A stretch of DNA of 64,000 bases from positions 47,365 to 111,364 of the forward strand of contig NZ_JAUSNR010000007.1 in the NCBI RefSeq assembly GCF_030656345.1, written 5' to 3'. The translations under genes were made by a program, and so were the position numbers. Positions 1 to 10,087 of this stretch are shown here, piece after piece. This DNA is from Pseudotabrizicola sp. Its GTDB lineage: Bacteria; Pseudomonadota; Alphaproteobacteria; Rhodobacterales; Rhodobacteraceae. Position 1 is the stretch's first letter; every line of letters begins with the position of its first letter. The notes beneath the pieces are model-generated. The model was not told the origin of the DNA. It did not search any database and saw nothing but the letters and a program-made list of their open reading frames with translations.

Positions 1-2
1 CC

Positions 3-179
3 GTCTGGCTGTGGCAGGGGCAGTCCGGGGCTTTGACGGCGCAGCAGATCTGGACAACCTTTGGCGGTCTGGATGACGACGGGTCTTTGGTGCTGTCCTT
101 TGACGCCGCAAACACCATGATCACCCTTGTCGGCCTGTCGGGGATTGACGGGCTGGATCAGTCCATCGTCATCATCTGA
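3..179 (+). CDS. C-terminal end of a protein cut by the window edge; RTX/calcium-binding-like tail
   Basis: Open frame from the window edge reads ...GSLVLSFDAANTMITLVGLSGIDGLDQSIVII*, similar to tails of RTX-type secreted proteins. Confidence 0.35.
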   Translation, partial: VWLWQGQSGALTAQQIWTTFGGLDDDGSLVLSFDAANTMITLVGLSGIDGLDQSIVII

Positions 180-200
180 ACCGGCTTTGCGGCCTGCAGG

Positions 201-854
201 TCACTTCATCAGCGCGGCATGGGTGGCAAGGGCGGCTTTCACATCATCAAAATAGCTGAGCTGGCCATCGTGCAGCAGAATGGCCGCATCGCAGAACTTC
301 AGGATATCCGATGAGTTGTGGCTGACCAGCACCGCGCTGGAGGTTTTCATGCGTTCGGCAAACACCGCCGCACTTTTTTCCCGGAACCGCGCATCACCCA
401 CGGCGGTGACCTCATCCACCAGATAGGTATCAAAGGCGATACCCATCGACACCCCAAAGGCGAGGCGCGAATACATGCCCGAGGAATAGGTGCTCATCGG
501 CATGTGGAAATGTTTGCCCAACTCGGCAAAGTCTTCGACAAAGCTGGTCAGTGTTTCAGTATCAACGCCGTAAACCCGGGCAAGGAACTTGGTGTTCTGC
601 GCCCCGGTCAGGTCGCGGTGAAAGCTGCCCGCAAAGCCCACCGGCCAGGACACAGAGCCCTGCACCACCACCCGCCCCGTGGTCGGGGGCATCGTGCCCG
701 AGATGATTTTCAGCAGCGTCGACTTGCCCGCCCCGTTGCGCCCCAACAGCGCGAGCGACTTGCCGGTGGGCAGCACAAGGTTCAGGTTGTCCAGCACCTG
801 ATGCCACTCTCCCCTGACCCAGAAGCCTTTTGACAGGCCCTCAAACACCATCAT
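201..854 (-). CDS. Capsular polysaccharide export ABC transporter ATP-binding protein (KpsT/CtrD-like)
   Basis: Walker A GRNGAGKST, STYSSGMYSRLAFGVSM signature; next to KpsE-like and KpsM-like genes. Confidence 0.85.
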   Translation of the reverse strand: MMVFEGLSKGFWVRGEWHQVLDNLNLVLPTGKSLALLGRNGAGKSTLLKIISGTMPPTTGRVVVQGSVSWPVGFAGSFHRDLTGAQNTKFLARVYGVDTETLTSFVEDFAELGKHFHMPMSTYSSGMYSRLAFGVSMGIAFDTYLVDEVTAVGDARFREKSAAVFAERMKTSSAVLVSHNSSDILKFCDAAILLHDGQLSYFDDVKAALATHAALMK

Positions 855-888
855 GGCCGGGCACCATCCTGCCGTGCGCAGGCAGACA

Positions 889-2181
889 TCAGCCCCGGTC
901 CCGCAGGCTGTAATAGATCAGCGCAGCAGTTGCCCATGCCATCAGCAAAAAGCCCAGGATCATCGACAGCAGTATGAACCGGCGCGGAAACTCGGCATCC
1001 TGCGCCTTGGTGGGCGGGATATAGGCGGCCAGATACAGCGACTGGCGGTTGGCGTTCGACACGGCGGCCTGCCGTGCGGCAAGGGCTGCGGTGTAATTGC
1101 GCTGCGCAAATTCCAGATCGACGCTCAGCCCTTCGTATTGTGCAATCATTTCGGGGTAGGTGCTGTCAGACAGATCCGTGGTGGCACCGAAAAAGTTACG
1201 CTCCTGATCGATGCGGTCGCGGATCACGGTGATCCGGCGTTCCAGCTGTGCGCGGCGCGGATCATCGACGCGGGTTGACGGGTCCAGCAGATCAAGCTCG
1301 ACCAGCGCCTGCGCCAGTTGTTGCTGCAGGTTGGACACCACGCCGAGCCTGCCCTGAATATCGGCGATCGGATCGACGATCCGGGTCTGGGCGCGGAACA
1401 CGGTCAGCGCACCACGCGCCACCCGCAGGCTTTCGACCGCATCCGCCAGCTCCCGGTCGGCATTGGCCAGCGCCTCGCGCCGGGCGGTGTCGTTCAGCTG
1501 GTTGATCATGGTCTGGCTGGTTTCAAGAATGACCATGGCGATGTTTTGCGCGGTGTCAGGGTCCAGCGCCTGAACCGTCAGGTCGATCAGCCCCGACGAG
1601 GAATCATAAGACAGGCGCAGAACCCGTTTCCAGAAGCCGAACAGCTCTTCCGTCGTGGCATCTGGCCAGATCGAATAGACCGGATCATAGGGCCAGCCCT
1701 GCGCATAATGGGCGCGCAGATCGATGCGGGCATCGACCTGTTCCATCATGGTCTGGCTTTGCATGAATTCATGCAGCACCCCGGCGTTCACGCCTTGGCT
1801 CCCGCCGGTCAGAAACGACAACCCGCCCAGAATTGCACTGGCGGTGTTGCCGTCTTCCTGCCGGATGGTGAACCCCGCACGTGAGGCATACTGGTCATTG
1901 GCCAGCACAAACAGATAGAGCGCGCAGAGGATCACCGGCACCAGCACCATGGCCCCGAAAGACAGCATCAGCCCGTAGTGCCGCCGCTGCAATTTGGCGG
2001 GGCCGGCGACGGGCCGCATCTGCACAGCCGGTGCGGCGGGGATGGGGTTGGGGGCGGCGGGGGGCACCTGGACCGGGGGAACCACGGTCATGGGTCTTGG
2101 CGTGGGTCGGGGCGCATCAACCGATGCGTCTTGCGGTTTTGCCGGTTCGGTCAAGGCAGGCCCGTCCTGAATAATTTGCAC
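889..2181 (-). CDS. Capsule polysaccharide export inner-membrane protein (KpsE/CtrB/Wzz-like)
   Basis: N- and C-terminal TM segments flanking a coiled-coil periplasmic region; RRFILLSMILGFLLMAWATAALIYYSLRDR C-terminus. Confidence 0.8.
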   Translation of the reverse strand: MQIIQDGPALTEPAKPQDASVDAPRPTPRPMTVVPPVQVPPAAPNPIPAAPAVQMRPVAGPAKLQRRHYGLMLSFGAMVLVPVILCALYLFVLANDQYASRAGFTIRQEDGNTASAILGGLSFLTGGSQGVNAGVLHEFMQSQTMMEQVDARIDLRAHYAQGWPYDPVYSIWPDATTEELFGFWKRVLRLSYDSSSGLIDLTVQALDPDTAQNIAMVILETSQTMINQLNDTARREALANADRELADAVESLRVARGALTVFRAQTRIVDPIADIQGRLGVVSNLQQQLAQALVELDLLDPSTRVDDPRRAQLERRITVIRDRIDQERNFFGATTDLSDSTYPEMIAQYEGLSVDLEFAQRNYTAALAARQAAVSNANRQSLYLAAYIPPTKAQDAEFPRRFILLSMILGFLLMAWATAALIYYSLRDRG

Positions 2182-2286
2182 TCGTTACACAGATCCAGCA
2201 TACCTGAAGGCAGTTTCATCAGACAAGGACCATTTCCCTTGGCAGAGGCCGGCACACCGCAGCGGACAGAGGCACCGCTTTTGCCC

Positions 2287-3075
2287 ATGGACCGCCCAAG
2301 GCCGGGGCGGTCGTGGGCCACATTCCGCACGGTTTCCGCCCTGATGCTGCGCGAGATGTCCACCCGCTATGGCCGCTCGCCCGGGGGGTATTCCTGGGCC
2401 GTGCTGGAGCCGGTGGGGGCGATCATCGTGATGGCGGTCGGGTTCGGGCTGATGTTCAGCAGCCCGCCACTGGGGTCGGATTTCCTGTTGTTCTATGCCA
2501 CCGGCTACCTGCCGTTTTCGCTGTATCAGTCGATTGCCAACACCACCGCCCGGTCCCTGTCGTTTTCAAAACCGCTGCTGATGTACCCGGCGGTGACCTG
2601 GATGGACGCGCTGCTGGCCCGCTTTCTGCTGAACACGCTGACCGGGTTTCTGGTCACCATCATTATCTTTTGGGGTATTCTTGCGGTGTCGCAGACCACC
2701 ACCATCCTTGACCTGCCGACAATTGCTCTGGCGATGGGACTTTCGGCCCTGCTGGGGCTGGGGCTGGGCACGATGAACTGCTACCTTGGCACCCGGATCG
2801 AGGTCTGGGATATCGCCTGGTCAATCCTGAGCCGCCCGTTGTTCATCGTATCTGGGGTGTTCTTCATCTACGAAGGCGTACCGGCGGCGGCGCAAAAGGT
2901 GCTGTATTACCTGCCGTGGATGCATATCACCGGACTGGCCCGCGCCGGGTTTTACCCCACTTACCGACCGGAATATGTGTCAGTGCTTTATGTGTTGCTG
3001 TGGTGCATGCTGCCGCTGTGCTTTGGTCTGATGCTGCTGCGGCGCTATCACAAGGACCTGCTGAACCGGAACTGA
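2287..3075 (+). CDS. Capsule polysaccharide export ABC permease (KpsM-like)
   Basis: MDRPRPGRSWATFRTVSALMLREMSTRYGRSPGGYSWAVLEPVG...; multiple TM segments; internal ATG of the 1978-3075 ORF chosen. Confidence 0.8.
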   Translation: MDRPRPGRSWATFRTVSALMLREMSTRYGRSPGGYSWAVLEPVGAIIVMAVGFGLMFSSPPLGSDFLLFYATGYLPFSLYQSIANTTARSLSFSKPLLMYPAVTWMDALLARFLLNTLTGFLVTIIIFWGILAVSQTTTILDLPTIALAMGLSALLGLGLGTMNCYLGTRIEVWDIAWSILSRPLFIVSGVFFIYEGVPAAAQKVLYYLPWMHITGLARAGFYPTYRPEYVSVLYVLLWCMLPLCFGLMLLRRYHKDLLNRN

Positions 3076-3212
3076 GGGGGGCTGGGGCCAGATCAAAGGT
3101 TTGCGGCACGCCTGAACTGCCGTTTTCACAGAATGCGGGGCGCAGGCGGGTTGCAGACAACCCTGTGCCGGGCCGCGCAGGGCCTGACAAAACACGAAGA
3201 TGCAAGGACAAG

Positions 3213-3287
3213 TGGCAGCCCGTAGGGGAGTCGAACCCCTCTTCCCAGGTTGAAAACCTGGTGTCCTAACCGATAGACGAACGGGCC
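3213..3287 (-). tRNA. tRNA-Glu (anticodon TTC), CCA encoded
   Basis: Reverse complement GGCCCGTTCGTCTATCGGTTAGGACACCAGGTTTTCAACCTGGGAAGAGGGGTTCGACTCCCCTACGGGCTGCCA; anticodon loop TTTTCAA, TTCGACT T-loop. Confidence 0.95.
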
Positions 3288-3351
3288 ACGCTGTCGGTGG
3301 GGGGTGTGTAGTGGCACCGGCCCTGACTCGCAAGAGGAAAAACGCGGGGCG

Positions 3352-5100
3352 TCAGCCGGTCGCGGGGGCGGCGTCTTCGAGCCGCAGCTGCACCTTGGTC
3401 CGGCCGCCCCAGTGGTTCAGTTCCAGCCGTCCGGCCAGATGAAACCGGCGGTGGCCGGCCCCGTCCAGCGCGGGGCCGAGGGGCGTGTCATAGGCCCCGA
3501 AGGCCATCGCCTCGACCTGCGCGCCCATACCGTCAGACACTGCCAGTTTCAGGTGCTTGTCGCCGATCCGGCGCGGGGTGACCGCCACATCGGCAAAGGC
3601 GAAACGCGGGGCGGGGGCACCCTGGCCGAAGGGACCGGCAGCCTCGATCTGCTCGACAAAGGCGGGGGTGCAGGCCGATGGCATCAGCAGACTGTCGATC
3701 CGCAGGGCGCGCGGGCCTTCGGTGCCTGCGCCCTGACGGCCCAGCAGGTCGGACAGCCGCGCCATTGCTTCTTCCAGCCGGTCTTGGGCGACTGTCAGGC
3801 CAGCGGCCATCTTGTGCCCGCCGCCCTTGATCAGCAGCCCCTCTGCCGCCACGCGCTGCACCGCAGCCCCCAGATCTACACCCGCGACAGAGCGGCCCGA
3901 GCCCTTGCCCTCACCCCCCTCCAGTCCGATGACGATGGCGGGGCGGTTGAACGCCTCTTTCAGCCGGGCGGCCACGATGCCAACGACGCCGGGGTGCCAG
4001 CCCTCAGACGCGGCCCAGATCAGCGGGGCATCCAGACCCCGCGCCTCGGCCTGCGCCATCGCCTCTTCGCGGACGCGTTCGGTGATCTCGCGGCGCTCAG
4101 AGTTTAGCTGGTCCAGCCGGGCGGCCATTGCCGCCGCCGCGCGCGGGTCATCGCTGGCCAGCAGCCGCGCGCCCAGATCGGCCTGCCCGATCCGTCCACC
4201 CGCATTCACCCGCGGCCCCAGCACGAAGCCAAGCGCATAGGGCGTGGGGGCCTGATCCATGCGCGCCACATCGGCCAGCGCCACCAGCCCGGCCCGTTCG
4301 CGCCGCGCCATCACCTTCAGGCCCTGCCGCACCAGTGCCCGGTTCACCCCGATCAGCGGGGCCACATCGGCGACGGTGGCAAGCGCCACCAGATCCAGCA
4401 TCGCCATCAGATCGGGGCCTTGCACGCCATCTGTCCGCAGGCGGCGGTTCGCCTCGACCAGCATCAGGAACACCACGGACGCCGCACACAGATGCGCCAG
4501 ATCGCCGGACTCGTCCTGCCGGTTGGGGTTCACCACGGCCACGGCTGCGGGCAGGGTATCGGTGCCAAGGTGATGGTCCAGCACCACCACATCGCAGCCC
4601 GCCGCCGCAATTGGCTCATGCGAAAGCGTGCCGCAATCGACGCAGAGGATCAGCTCATGCGCCGCCCCCAGCGCCTGCATCGCGGGCACATTGGGGCCGT
4701 AGCCTTCGTCAATGCGGTCGGGGATATACAGCGTCGCCTCGCGCCCCATCGCGCGCAGCCAGATGATCAGCAGCGCCGCCGAGGCCCCGCCATCGACATC
4801 GTAATCGGCAAAGACCGCGATGCGCTGGCGCTGCTTCACCGCGTGCAGAAAGCGGTCGGTGGCGGGGGCCATGTCGCGCAGGGTCAGCGGGTCGGGCAGC
4901 AGGTCGCGCAGGGCAGGGGCCAGGAAGGCAGGGGCATCGCCGGGCGAGACCCCGCGCCGGACCAGCGTGTGGCACAGGGCCATCGGCAGGCGGGTCTGTT
5001 GCGCCATCGCTTCGGCCAGACGTTCTTCCTCGATCTCGGGGCCAGTCCAGCGGCGACCAAGGACAGAAGCATCGACGTTGAGGAATGCGCGCGGGTTCAT
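3352..5100 (-). CDS. recJ: Single-stranded-DNA-specific exonuclease RecJ
   Basis: ADYDVDGGASAALL (DHH), VDCGT, VLDHHLGTD, VNPNRQ, GGGHKMAAG motifs; start set at internal Met (MNPRAFLNV) because the upstream part of the ORF translates an intergenic repeat. Confidence 0.92.
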   Translation of the reverse strand: MNPRAFLNVDASVLGRRWTGPEIEEERLAEAMAQQTRLPMALCHTLVRRGVSPGDAPAFLAPALRDLLPDPLTLRDMAPATDRFLHAVKQRQRIAVFADYDVDGGASAALLIIWLRAMGREATLYIPDRIDEGYGPNVPAMQALGAAHELILCVDCGTLSHEPIAAAGCDVVVLDHHLGTDTLPAAVAVVNPNRQDESGDLAHLCAASVVFLMLVEANRRLRTDGVQGPDLMAMLDLVALATVADVAPLIGVNRALVRQGLKVMARRERAGLVALADVARMDQAPTPYALGFVLGPRVNAGGRIGQADLGARLLASDDPRAAAAMAARLDQLNSERREITERVREEAMAQAEARGLDAPLIWAASEGWHPGVVGIVAARLKEAFNRPAIVIGLEGGEGKGSGRSVAGVDLGAAVQRVAAEGLLIKGGGHKMAAGLTVAQDRLEEAMARLSDLLGRQGAGTEGPRALRIDSLLMPSACTPAFVEQIEAAGPFGQGAPAPRFAFADVAVTPRRIGDKHLKLAVSDGMGAQVEAMAFGAYDTPLGPALDGAGHRRFHLAGRLELNHWGGRTKVQLRLEDAAPATG

Positions 5101-5165
5101 GCGGGCGGTCTGCACCAAGCGGGACGGGGCTTCAACCGTAAAGGCTGCGTTTGCGGGGAGGGCGG

Positions 5166-5206
5166 CTGCCTCCGGCGGGAGTATTTGGCAAAGCTGCAAT
5201 GCAAAG
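5166..5206. repeat. Dispersed intergenic repeat, copy A
   Basis: GCCTCCGGCGGGAGTATTTGGCAAAGCTGCAATGCAAA. Confidence 0.75.
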
Positions 5207-5237
5207 GGGCGCAGGGTTGGCCTGCGCCCCGACGGGA

Positions 5238-6218
5238 TCAGCGGCGGATCGGGTTGCGGTAGGTCATGCGGCGAACCGAGCCGGTTTTTGACCGCATCAG
5301 AATGGTTTCAGTCGTCAGGTGGCCGGGCTCGCGCTTGATGCCGGCCAGCAGGCTGCCGTCGGTGACGCCGGTGGCGGCAAAGATCACGTCGCCGCGCACG
5401 AGGTCATCGCGGGTGTAGACGCGGTCGAAGTTTTCGATCCCTGCCTTGCGGGCGCGGGCGCGTTCATCGTCGTTGCGGAACAGAAGTTTGCCGAAGAACT
5501 GGCCGCCCATGCATTTCAGCGCCGCCGCCGCCAGCACGCCTTCGGGGGCACCGCCGGAGCCCATATACATGTCAATGCCGGTCAGGTCGGGCTCGGCGCA
5601 ATGCATCACGCCCGCCACGTCGCCGTCGGTGATCAGGCGGATCGCGGCGCCGGTGGAGCGGATTTCGGCGATCATTTCCTCGTGCCGGGGGCGTTCCAGC
5701 ACGCAGACGGTGATGTCATTGGTGGAGCAACCCTTGGCGGCGGCCAGCGCCGACACCCGCTCGGACGGGGTCATCGTCAGCGTGACGGTGCCGATGCGGT
5801 GGCCGGGGCCGATGGCGAGCTTTTCCATATAGACATCCGGCGCGTGCAGGAGCGAGCCGCGCGGGGCCATGGCGATGACGGTCAGGGCGTTGGGCATATC
5901 CTTGGCGGTCAGCGTGGTGCCTTCCAGCGGGTCGAGCGCAATGTCGACCGCCGGGCCATTGCCGGTGCCGACCTCTTCGCCGATGTAGAGCATCGGGGCC
6001 TCGTCGCGTTCACCCTCGCCGATCACGACCACGCCTTTGATGTCGAGCAGGTTCAGCTGGTCGCGCATGGCGTTGACCGCCGCCTGATCGGCGGCCTTTT
6101 CATCGCCGCGACCGATCAGCCCGGCGCTGGCCAGAGCCGCCGCCTCGGACACGCGGGCGAGGCCGAGGGACAGCAGGCGGTCCTGGAACTCGGCGACTTT
6201 GGGCGGGGCGACGGTCAT
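5238..6218 (-). CDS. glpX: Class II fructose-1,6-bisphosphatase (GlpX family)
   Basis: GRGDEKAADQAAVNAMR, VVIGEGERDEAPMLYIGE, DPLEGTT. Confidence 0.93.
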   Translation of the reverse strand: MTVAPPKVAEFQDRLLSLGLARVSEAAALASAGLIGRGDEKAADQAAVNAMRDQLNLLDIKGVVVIGEGERDEAPMLYIGEEVGTGNGPAVDIALDPLEGTTLTAKDMPNALTVIAMAPRGSLLHAPDVYMEKLAIGPGHRIGTVTLTMTPSERVSALAAAKGCSTNDITVCVLERPRHEEMIAEIRSTGAAIRLITDGDVAGVMHCAEPDLTGIDMYMGSGGAPEGVLAAAALKCMGGQFFGKLLFRNDDERARARKAGIENFDRVYTRDDLVRGDVIFAATGVTDGSLLAGIKREPGHLTTETILMRSKTGSVRRMTYRNPIRR

Positions 6219-6581
6219 GATCTGTCCTTTGATCTGGAAATGCTTGTGCGCCGGTTTAGCCTGCCCGGTTGCCGTGGGGCAAGTCTGATGGCGCTAACCG
6301 GGGCGGGAAATTGGTGGGGTGCCGGGGGTTTTGGCAGATATCGTGCAGGGGCGCTCACTGTGACGCAGCTTTTTGGTGTTCAATAAAAACAAGGGGTTGG
6401 TGTTTGTGTTTTCATGAAATTTTAAGGGTTGCGCGGCGGGAGGGGCAGGACCGGGGGGCCAGCCCCCCCGGCCCCCCGGGATATTTATGAACAGATGAAT
6501 GGGGGGGCGGAGCATCTGGGGCGGGCTGGCCGCGCCCTGACGGGGGCTGGGCTGATGGCGGACGGTCCAGCCCTGCCCCGG

Positions 6582-7892
6582 TCAGACCTCTTCGATGCGG
6601 ATGGCGACGGGGGCGCCGATCAGCACGCCGGTGTGGCCGAACTGGGCCAGTGCGAAGGCCACATCGGCGGGCTGCGCCTTGTGGGTCACGATCAGCACCG
6701 TCGCCTTGTTATCCGCCTCGTTCGGCTGGTTCAGCTGGCGCATCTGGTCGATGGAGATCCCCGCCTCTCCCAACGCGGTGGCGATCTTGGCCAATGCGCC
6801 GGGTTTGTCGAGCAAGGTCATGCGCAGGTAATAGGGGGCGGGTGTGGCCGATTTTGCGGCGACCGGCGTGGCGAGGGACGCCGCTGGGCGGCCAAAGGTC
6901 GACAGACGTGTGCCGCGCGCGATGTCGATGACATCGGCCATCACCGCGCTGGCGGTCGGGCCTTCGCCGGCACCGGCACCGCGCATCACGATCTGGCCGA
7001 CGCTGTCGCCTTCAAGCACCACCATATTTGTGCCGCCCTGCAACTGGCCCAGCGGGCTGTCGGCGGGGACAAGGCAGGGCGTCATGCGCTGTTCCAGACC
7101 GCGCCCTGTCATCTGCGCCACGCCCAGCAGCTTGATGTGATAGCCCATGTCATCGGCAAGGTTGATGTCTTCGATCGAGACATTGCCGATGCCTTCGAGT
7201 TCCACCTTGTCAAAGCTGACTTTGGTGCCAAAGGCGATGGCGGCCAGCAGCGACAGTTTGTGGCCCGCGTCGATGCCGCCGACATCGAGGTTGGGGTCTG
7301 CCTCCAAGTAGCCCAGCTGCCGCGCCTCTTCGAACACGGTTTCATACGGCAAGCCGGAGGCTTGCATCCGGGTCAGGATATAGTTGCAGGTGCCGTTCAT
7401 CACGCCCATGACACGGCGCATCTGGTTGCCGGCCAGACCTTCGGTCAGCACCTTGATGACCGGGATGCCGCCTGCGACCGCAGCCTCGAACCGGATCACC
7501 CGGCCCTGCGCCTCGGCGGCCACGGCAAGCGCGTGGCCGTGATGCGCCAGCAGGGCCTTGTTGGCGGTGACCACATCCTTGCCCGCCGCGATGGCGGCTT
7601 CGGTTGCCAGACGGGCCGGCCCTTCATGGCCGCCCATCACCTCGACAAACACGTCGATGTCATCGCGTTGTGCCAGCGCCAACGGGTCGGTTTCCCATGG
7701 ATAATTGGACAGGTCAGCATCGCGGTTCTTTTGCGGATCGCGGGCCGAGACGGCGGTGATCACCACCGGGCGGCCGGCGCGGGCAGAGATCAGATCGGCG
7801 TGGCCCTGCACGATTTTGACCACACCGATTCCGACGGTTCCCAGACCGGCAAGACCAATGCGCAGGGGGGCGGTCAGGGAGGGGGCGGTCAT
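6582..7892 (-). CDS. hom: Homoserine dehydrogenase
   Basis: GLAGLGTVGIGVVKIV Rossmann start, GIPVIKVLTEGLAGN, MNGTCNYILTRM, C-terminal ACT-like region. Confidence 0.94.
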   Translation of the reverse strand: MTAPSLTAPLRIGLAGLGTVGIGVVKIVQGHADLISARAGRPVVITAVSARDPQKNRDADLSNYPWETDPLALAQRDDIDVFVEVMGGHEGPARLATEAAIAAGKDVVTANKALLAHHGHALAVAAEAQGRVIRFEAAVAGGIPVIKVLTEGLAGNQMRRVMGVMNGTCNYILTRMQASGLPYETVFEEARQLGYLEADPNLDVGGIDAGHKLSLLAAIAFGTKVSFDKVELEGIGNVSIEDINLADDMGYHIKLLGVAQMTGRGLEQRMTPCLVPADSPLGQLQGGTNMVVLEGDSVGQIVMRGAGAGEGPTASAVMADVIDIARGTRLSTFGRPAASLATPVAAKSATPAPYYLRMTLLDKPGALAKIATALGEAGISIDQMRQLNQPNEADNKATVLIVTHKAQPADVAFALAQFGHTGVLIGAPVAIRIEEV

Positions 7893-7967
7893 GGGGGCAA
7901 CTCCGTATCAGCGTGTGCAGCGGTCTTAGCCTGCCTGCCGGGCCAAGGCAACGCGGCGCGGGTGTGG

Positions 7968-8249
7968 CTATTGGCTGCGCAGGGCGGCGGCGCGGGCGCG
8001 CAGGCGGGCGGCGCGGGCGTTGACAGGGTCGATGGCCCCGGCACCGCTGCCCACCGCATCGGCCTGCGCCAGAATGCCGCCCAGCGGCACCAGAACCGGG
8101 GGTGGGGCTGTGGTCTGGGTGTTGGTGCGGGCCGCGATATCGGGCAAGGGGGCGCAGGCCGTGACCGCAAGGCCGATCAGGCCCGCAAGCAGGGCGCGGG
8201 GGGTACGGCGGGGGCGCGGTTGGGCAAGCGGCATCATCGGGCAATCCAT
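7968..8249 (-). CDS. Small putative lipoprotein
   Basis: N-terminal hydrophobic segment with lipobox-like LAVTAC; length about 93 aa. Confidence 0.5.
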   Translation of the reverse strand: MDCPMMPLAQPRPRRTPRALLAGLIGLAVTACAPLPDIAARTNTQTTAPPPVLVPLGGILAQADAVGSGAGAIDPVNARAARLRARAAALRSQ

Positions 8250-8402
8250 GTCAGCCAGAGCGGCTGGGTTGCGCCGACCCTAGGCCGGTCCAGCGGGACG
8301 GGCAAGGGGGCGGGGTGGGGACGCGCGCCGGCGCAAGCCCCTATCGCTGCGGCAAGCGCTGCTTTATGGCTGCGGGTCAGAGTGCCAACCCCGGAGCCGC
8401 CG

Positions 8403-8891
8403 ATGCCTGACACAAGCGCTGAAATCCTGCCCGTGCTTGCCGAATTGCGCCCGTCGCCGCCGCGCCGGGTGGTGGGGGTGGTCCTTCTGGCGGTGCTGGG
8501 GGCGTCGCTGGTATATCTGGCGCTGACCTATCCGGCGGCGGCGATCGGCTGGACGGTGTTCCTGCTGGGCTTTGGCGCGGCCTGTCTGTGGCTGTCGGTG
8601 CGGATGTGGCAGTCGACCGGGCAGGGCCTGATGCTGACCCGCGCGGCGCTGAGCGATCACCACGGGGTGGTGCTGGCGCGGGTGGATCAGATCCGCGCCG
8701 TGCGCCGGGGGGTGTTTGCGTTCAAGCCGGCGGGGGGGTTTACGCTGTTGCTGGCAGAAGCGGCCCCGCGTGGCTGGGCACCGGGGCTGTGGTGGCGGCT
8801 GGGCCGGTCAGTGGGGGTGGGCGGCGTCACCCACCGGCACGAGGCGCGCTATATGGCCGAGGTGCTAAACGCGATGATCCGCAAGGAGTGA
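8403..8891 (+). CDS. Hypothetical two-TM membrane protein
   Basis: MPDTSAEILPVLAELRPSPPRRVVGVVLLAVLGASLVYLAL...; start placed inside the 6429-8891 ORF. Confidence 0.6.
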   Translation: MPDTSAEILPVLAELRPSPPRRVVGVVLLAVLGASLVYLALTYPAAAIGWTVFLLGFGAACLWLSVRMWQSTGQGLMLTRAALSDHHGVVLARVDQIRAVRRGVFAFKPAGGFTLLLAEAAPRGWAPGLWWRLGRSVGVGGVTHRHEARYMAEVLNAMIRKE

Positions 8892-8909
8892 GGGGGCTTT
8901 GCCTGCGGA

Positions 8910-9530
8910 TCAGCTGCAGGCGTAGCCGCGCAGGCAGATTTTCGACATGAAGCGCGGCCGGGTCACGACAACATGGTACATGCGGTCCAGATCGAGTGCC
9001 TGCATCGCCCAGTTGGTCAGGCTGAACATCGGTTCAAACTCGACCGTCGCCTCGACCACGATCAGCGCATCGCCATCATACATGATCGGAAGATGGCTTT
9101 GAATCGTCGACAGAGTGGCGGTGGTCAGCCGCGGGATGGTGGTGGTGCTGGAGCGCGACCACAGCACCCGGTAGCCGTTGGTATCGTCGAAAAAGATGCT
9201 GGTGACCCGGGTGTTGGTCGGCAGTGTGTCGCCCATCATGTATTGCATGGTGCCGAACATGCCGTTCACATACGCCTCTGGCACGCCTTGCAGATCCTGA
9301 TTGCGGGTCAACAGGTCAGACACCGAATAGGCGGCCTTTTGCGAGCGGTTGATCACATCAAAGGCATCCCAATAGGTGAAGGTGCCCAGGATGCAGAACA
9401 GGTACAGCGGCAGCATCATCAGCATTTCGACCGAGGCGACGCCGTGTTCGTCGCGGGCAAAACCGCGCATGCGCGAGCAGAGCCGGGCGCGAAGGCGGGT
9501 CAACGCTGCTGTTACAAGTGTGGGGCGCAT
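8910..9530 (-). CDS. TadE/TadF-like pilus assembly protein
   Basis: RDEHGVASVEMLMMLPLYLFCILGTFTYWDAF: TadE-type N-terminal segment. Confidence 0.75.
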   Translation of the reverse strand: MRPTLVTAALTRLRARLCSRMRGFARDEHGVASVEMLMMLPLYLFCILGTFTYWDAFDVINRSQKAAYSVSDLLTRNQDLQGVPEAYVNGMFGTMQYMMGDTLPTNTRVTSIFFDDTNGYRVLWSRSSTTTIPRLTTATLSTIQSHLPIMYDGDALIVVEATVEFEPMFSLTNWAMQALDLDRMYHVVVTRPRFMSKICLRGYACS

Positions 9531-9550
9531 CGTAGGTATCTCTCTGATCC

Positions 9551-10087
9551 TTAAGACGGTTCGTTGACGAAGCTGGAAATGGCGGCGATGCCGATGCCGC
9601 CGGTGCTGTCTTTTTTCAGCGTGCGGCCGAACATCGTGTTCGGCAGCAGCACCGGAATGATGATGCAGGCGCGCACCAGCATCAGTTCCTGCTGACGGCC
9701 GGGTGAGAAGGTGACGACGGGCTGGATATTCTCGTCGTTGTTGACGCAGGTGACCGGGGTCTGCGGCATTGCCCAGGTGGTGGTGTTGACTGGTTGCAGT
9801 TCGATCATCATCTGGTCTTCGCAGTTGCCGATCATGACAGTGCGGCTGCAGATCGCGGTCTTCAGCTTGTCGGCGGTCGGCTCGTCGACCAGTCCCAGCC
9901 GCAGCTCGCGGATCGACAGGTCCAGCGCGTGATCCAGCATGACCGATTTGATCGAGATGATCCCCAGCTCTGCCGCCCAGAAGAACAGGCCCAGATACAG
10001 CGGGAAGAACAGGGCGAATTCCACCGAGGCGAGGCCGCGTTCGTCCTTGCGGAACCGGCGGAAGTGGGTGCGGATGCGGCGGGTCAT
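9551..10087 (-). CDS. TadE-like pilus assembly protein
   Basis: MTRRIRTHFRRFRKDERGLASVEFALFFPLYLGLFFWAAELG. Confidence 0.75.
   Translation of the reverse strand: MTRRIRTHFRRFRKDERGLASVEFALFFPLYLGLFFWAAELGIISIKSVMLDHALDLSIRELRLGLVDEPTADKLKTAICSRTVMIGNCEDQMMIELQPVNTTTWAMPQTPVTCVNNDENIQPVVTFSPGRQQELMLVRACIIIPVLLPNTMFGRTLKKDSTGGIGIAAISSFVNEPS

Noticed and set aside
5101-5199. N-terminal extension of recJ (MQLCQILPPEAAALPANAAF...)
   Set aside because: Translates the dispersed intergenic repeat; start at 5100 is more plausible
6429-8403. N-terminal extension of the 820-aa plus-strand ORF
   Set aside because: Antisense to homoserine dehydrogenase; only the part from the ATG at 8403 looks like a real protein
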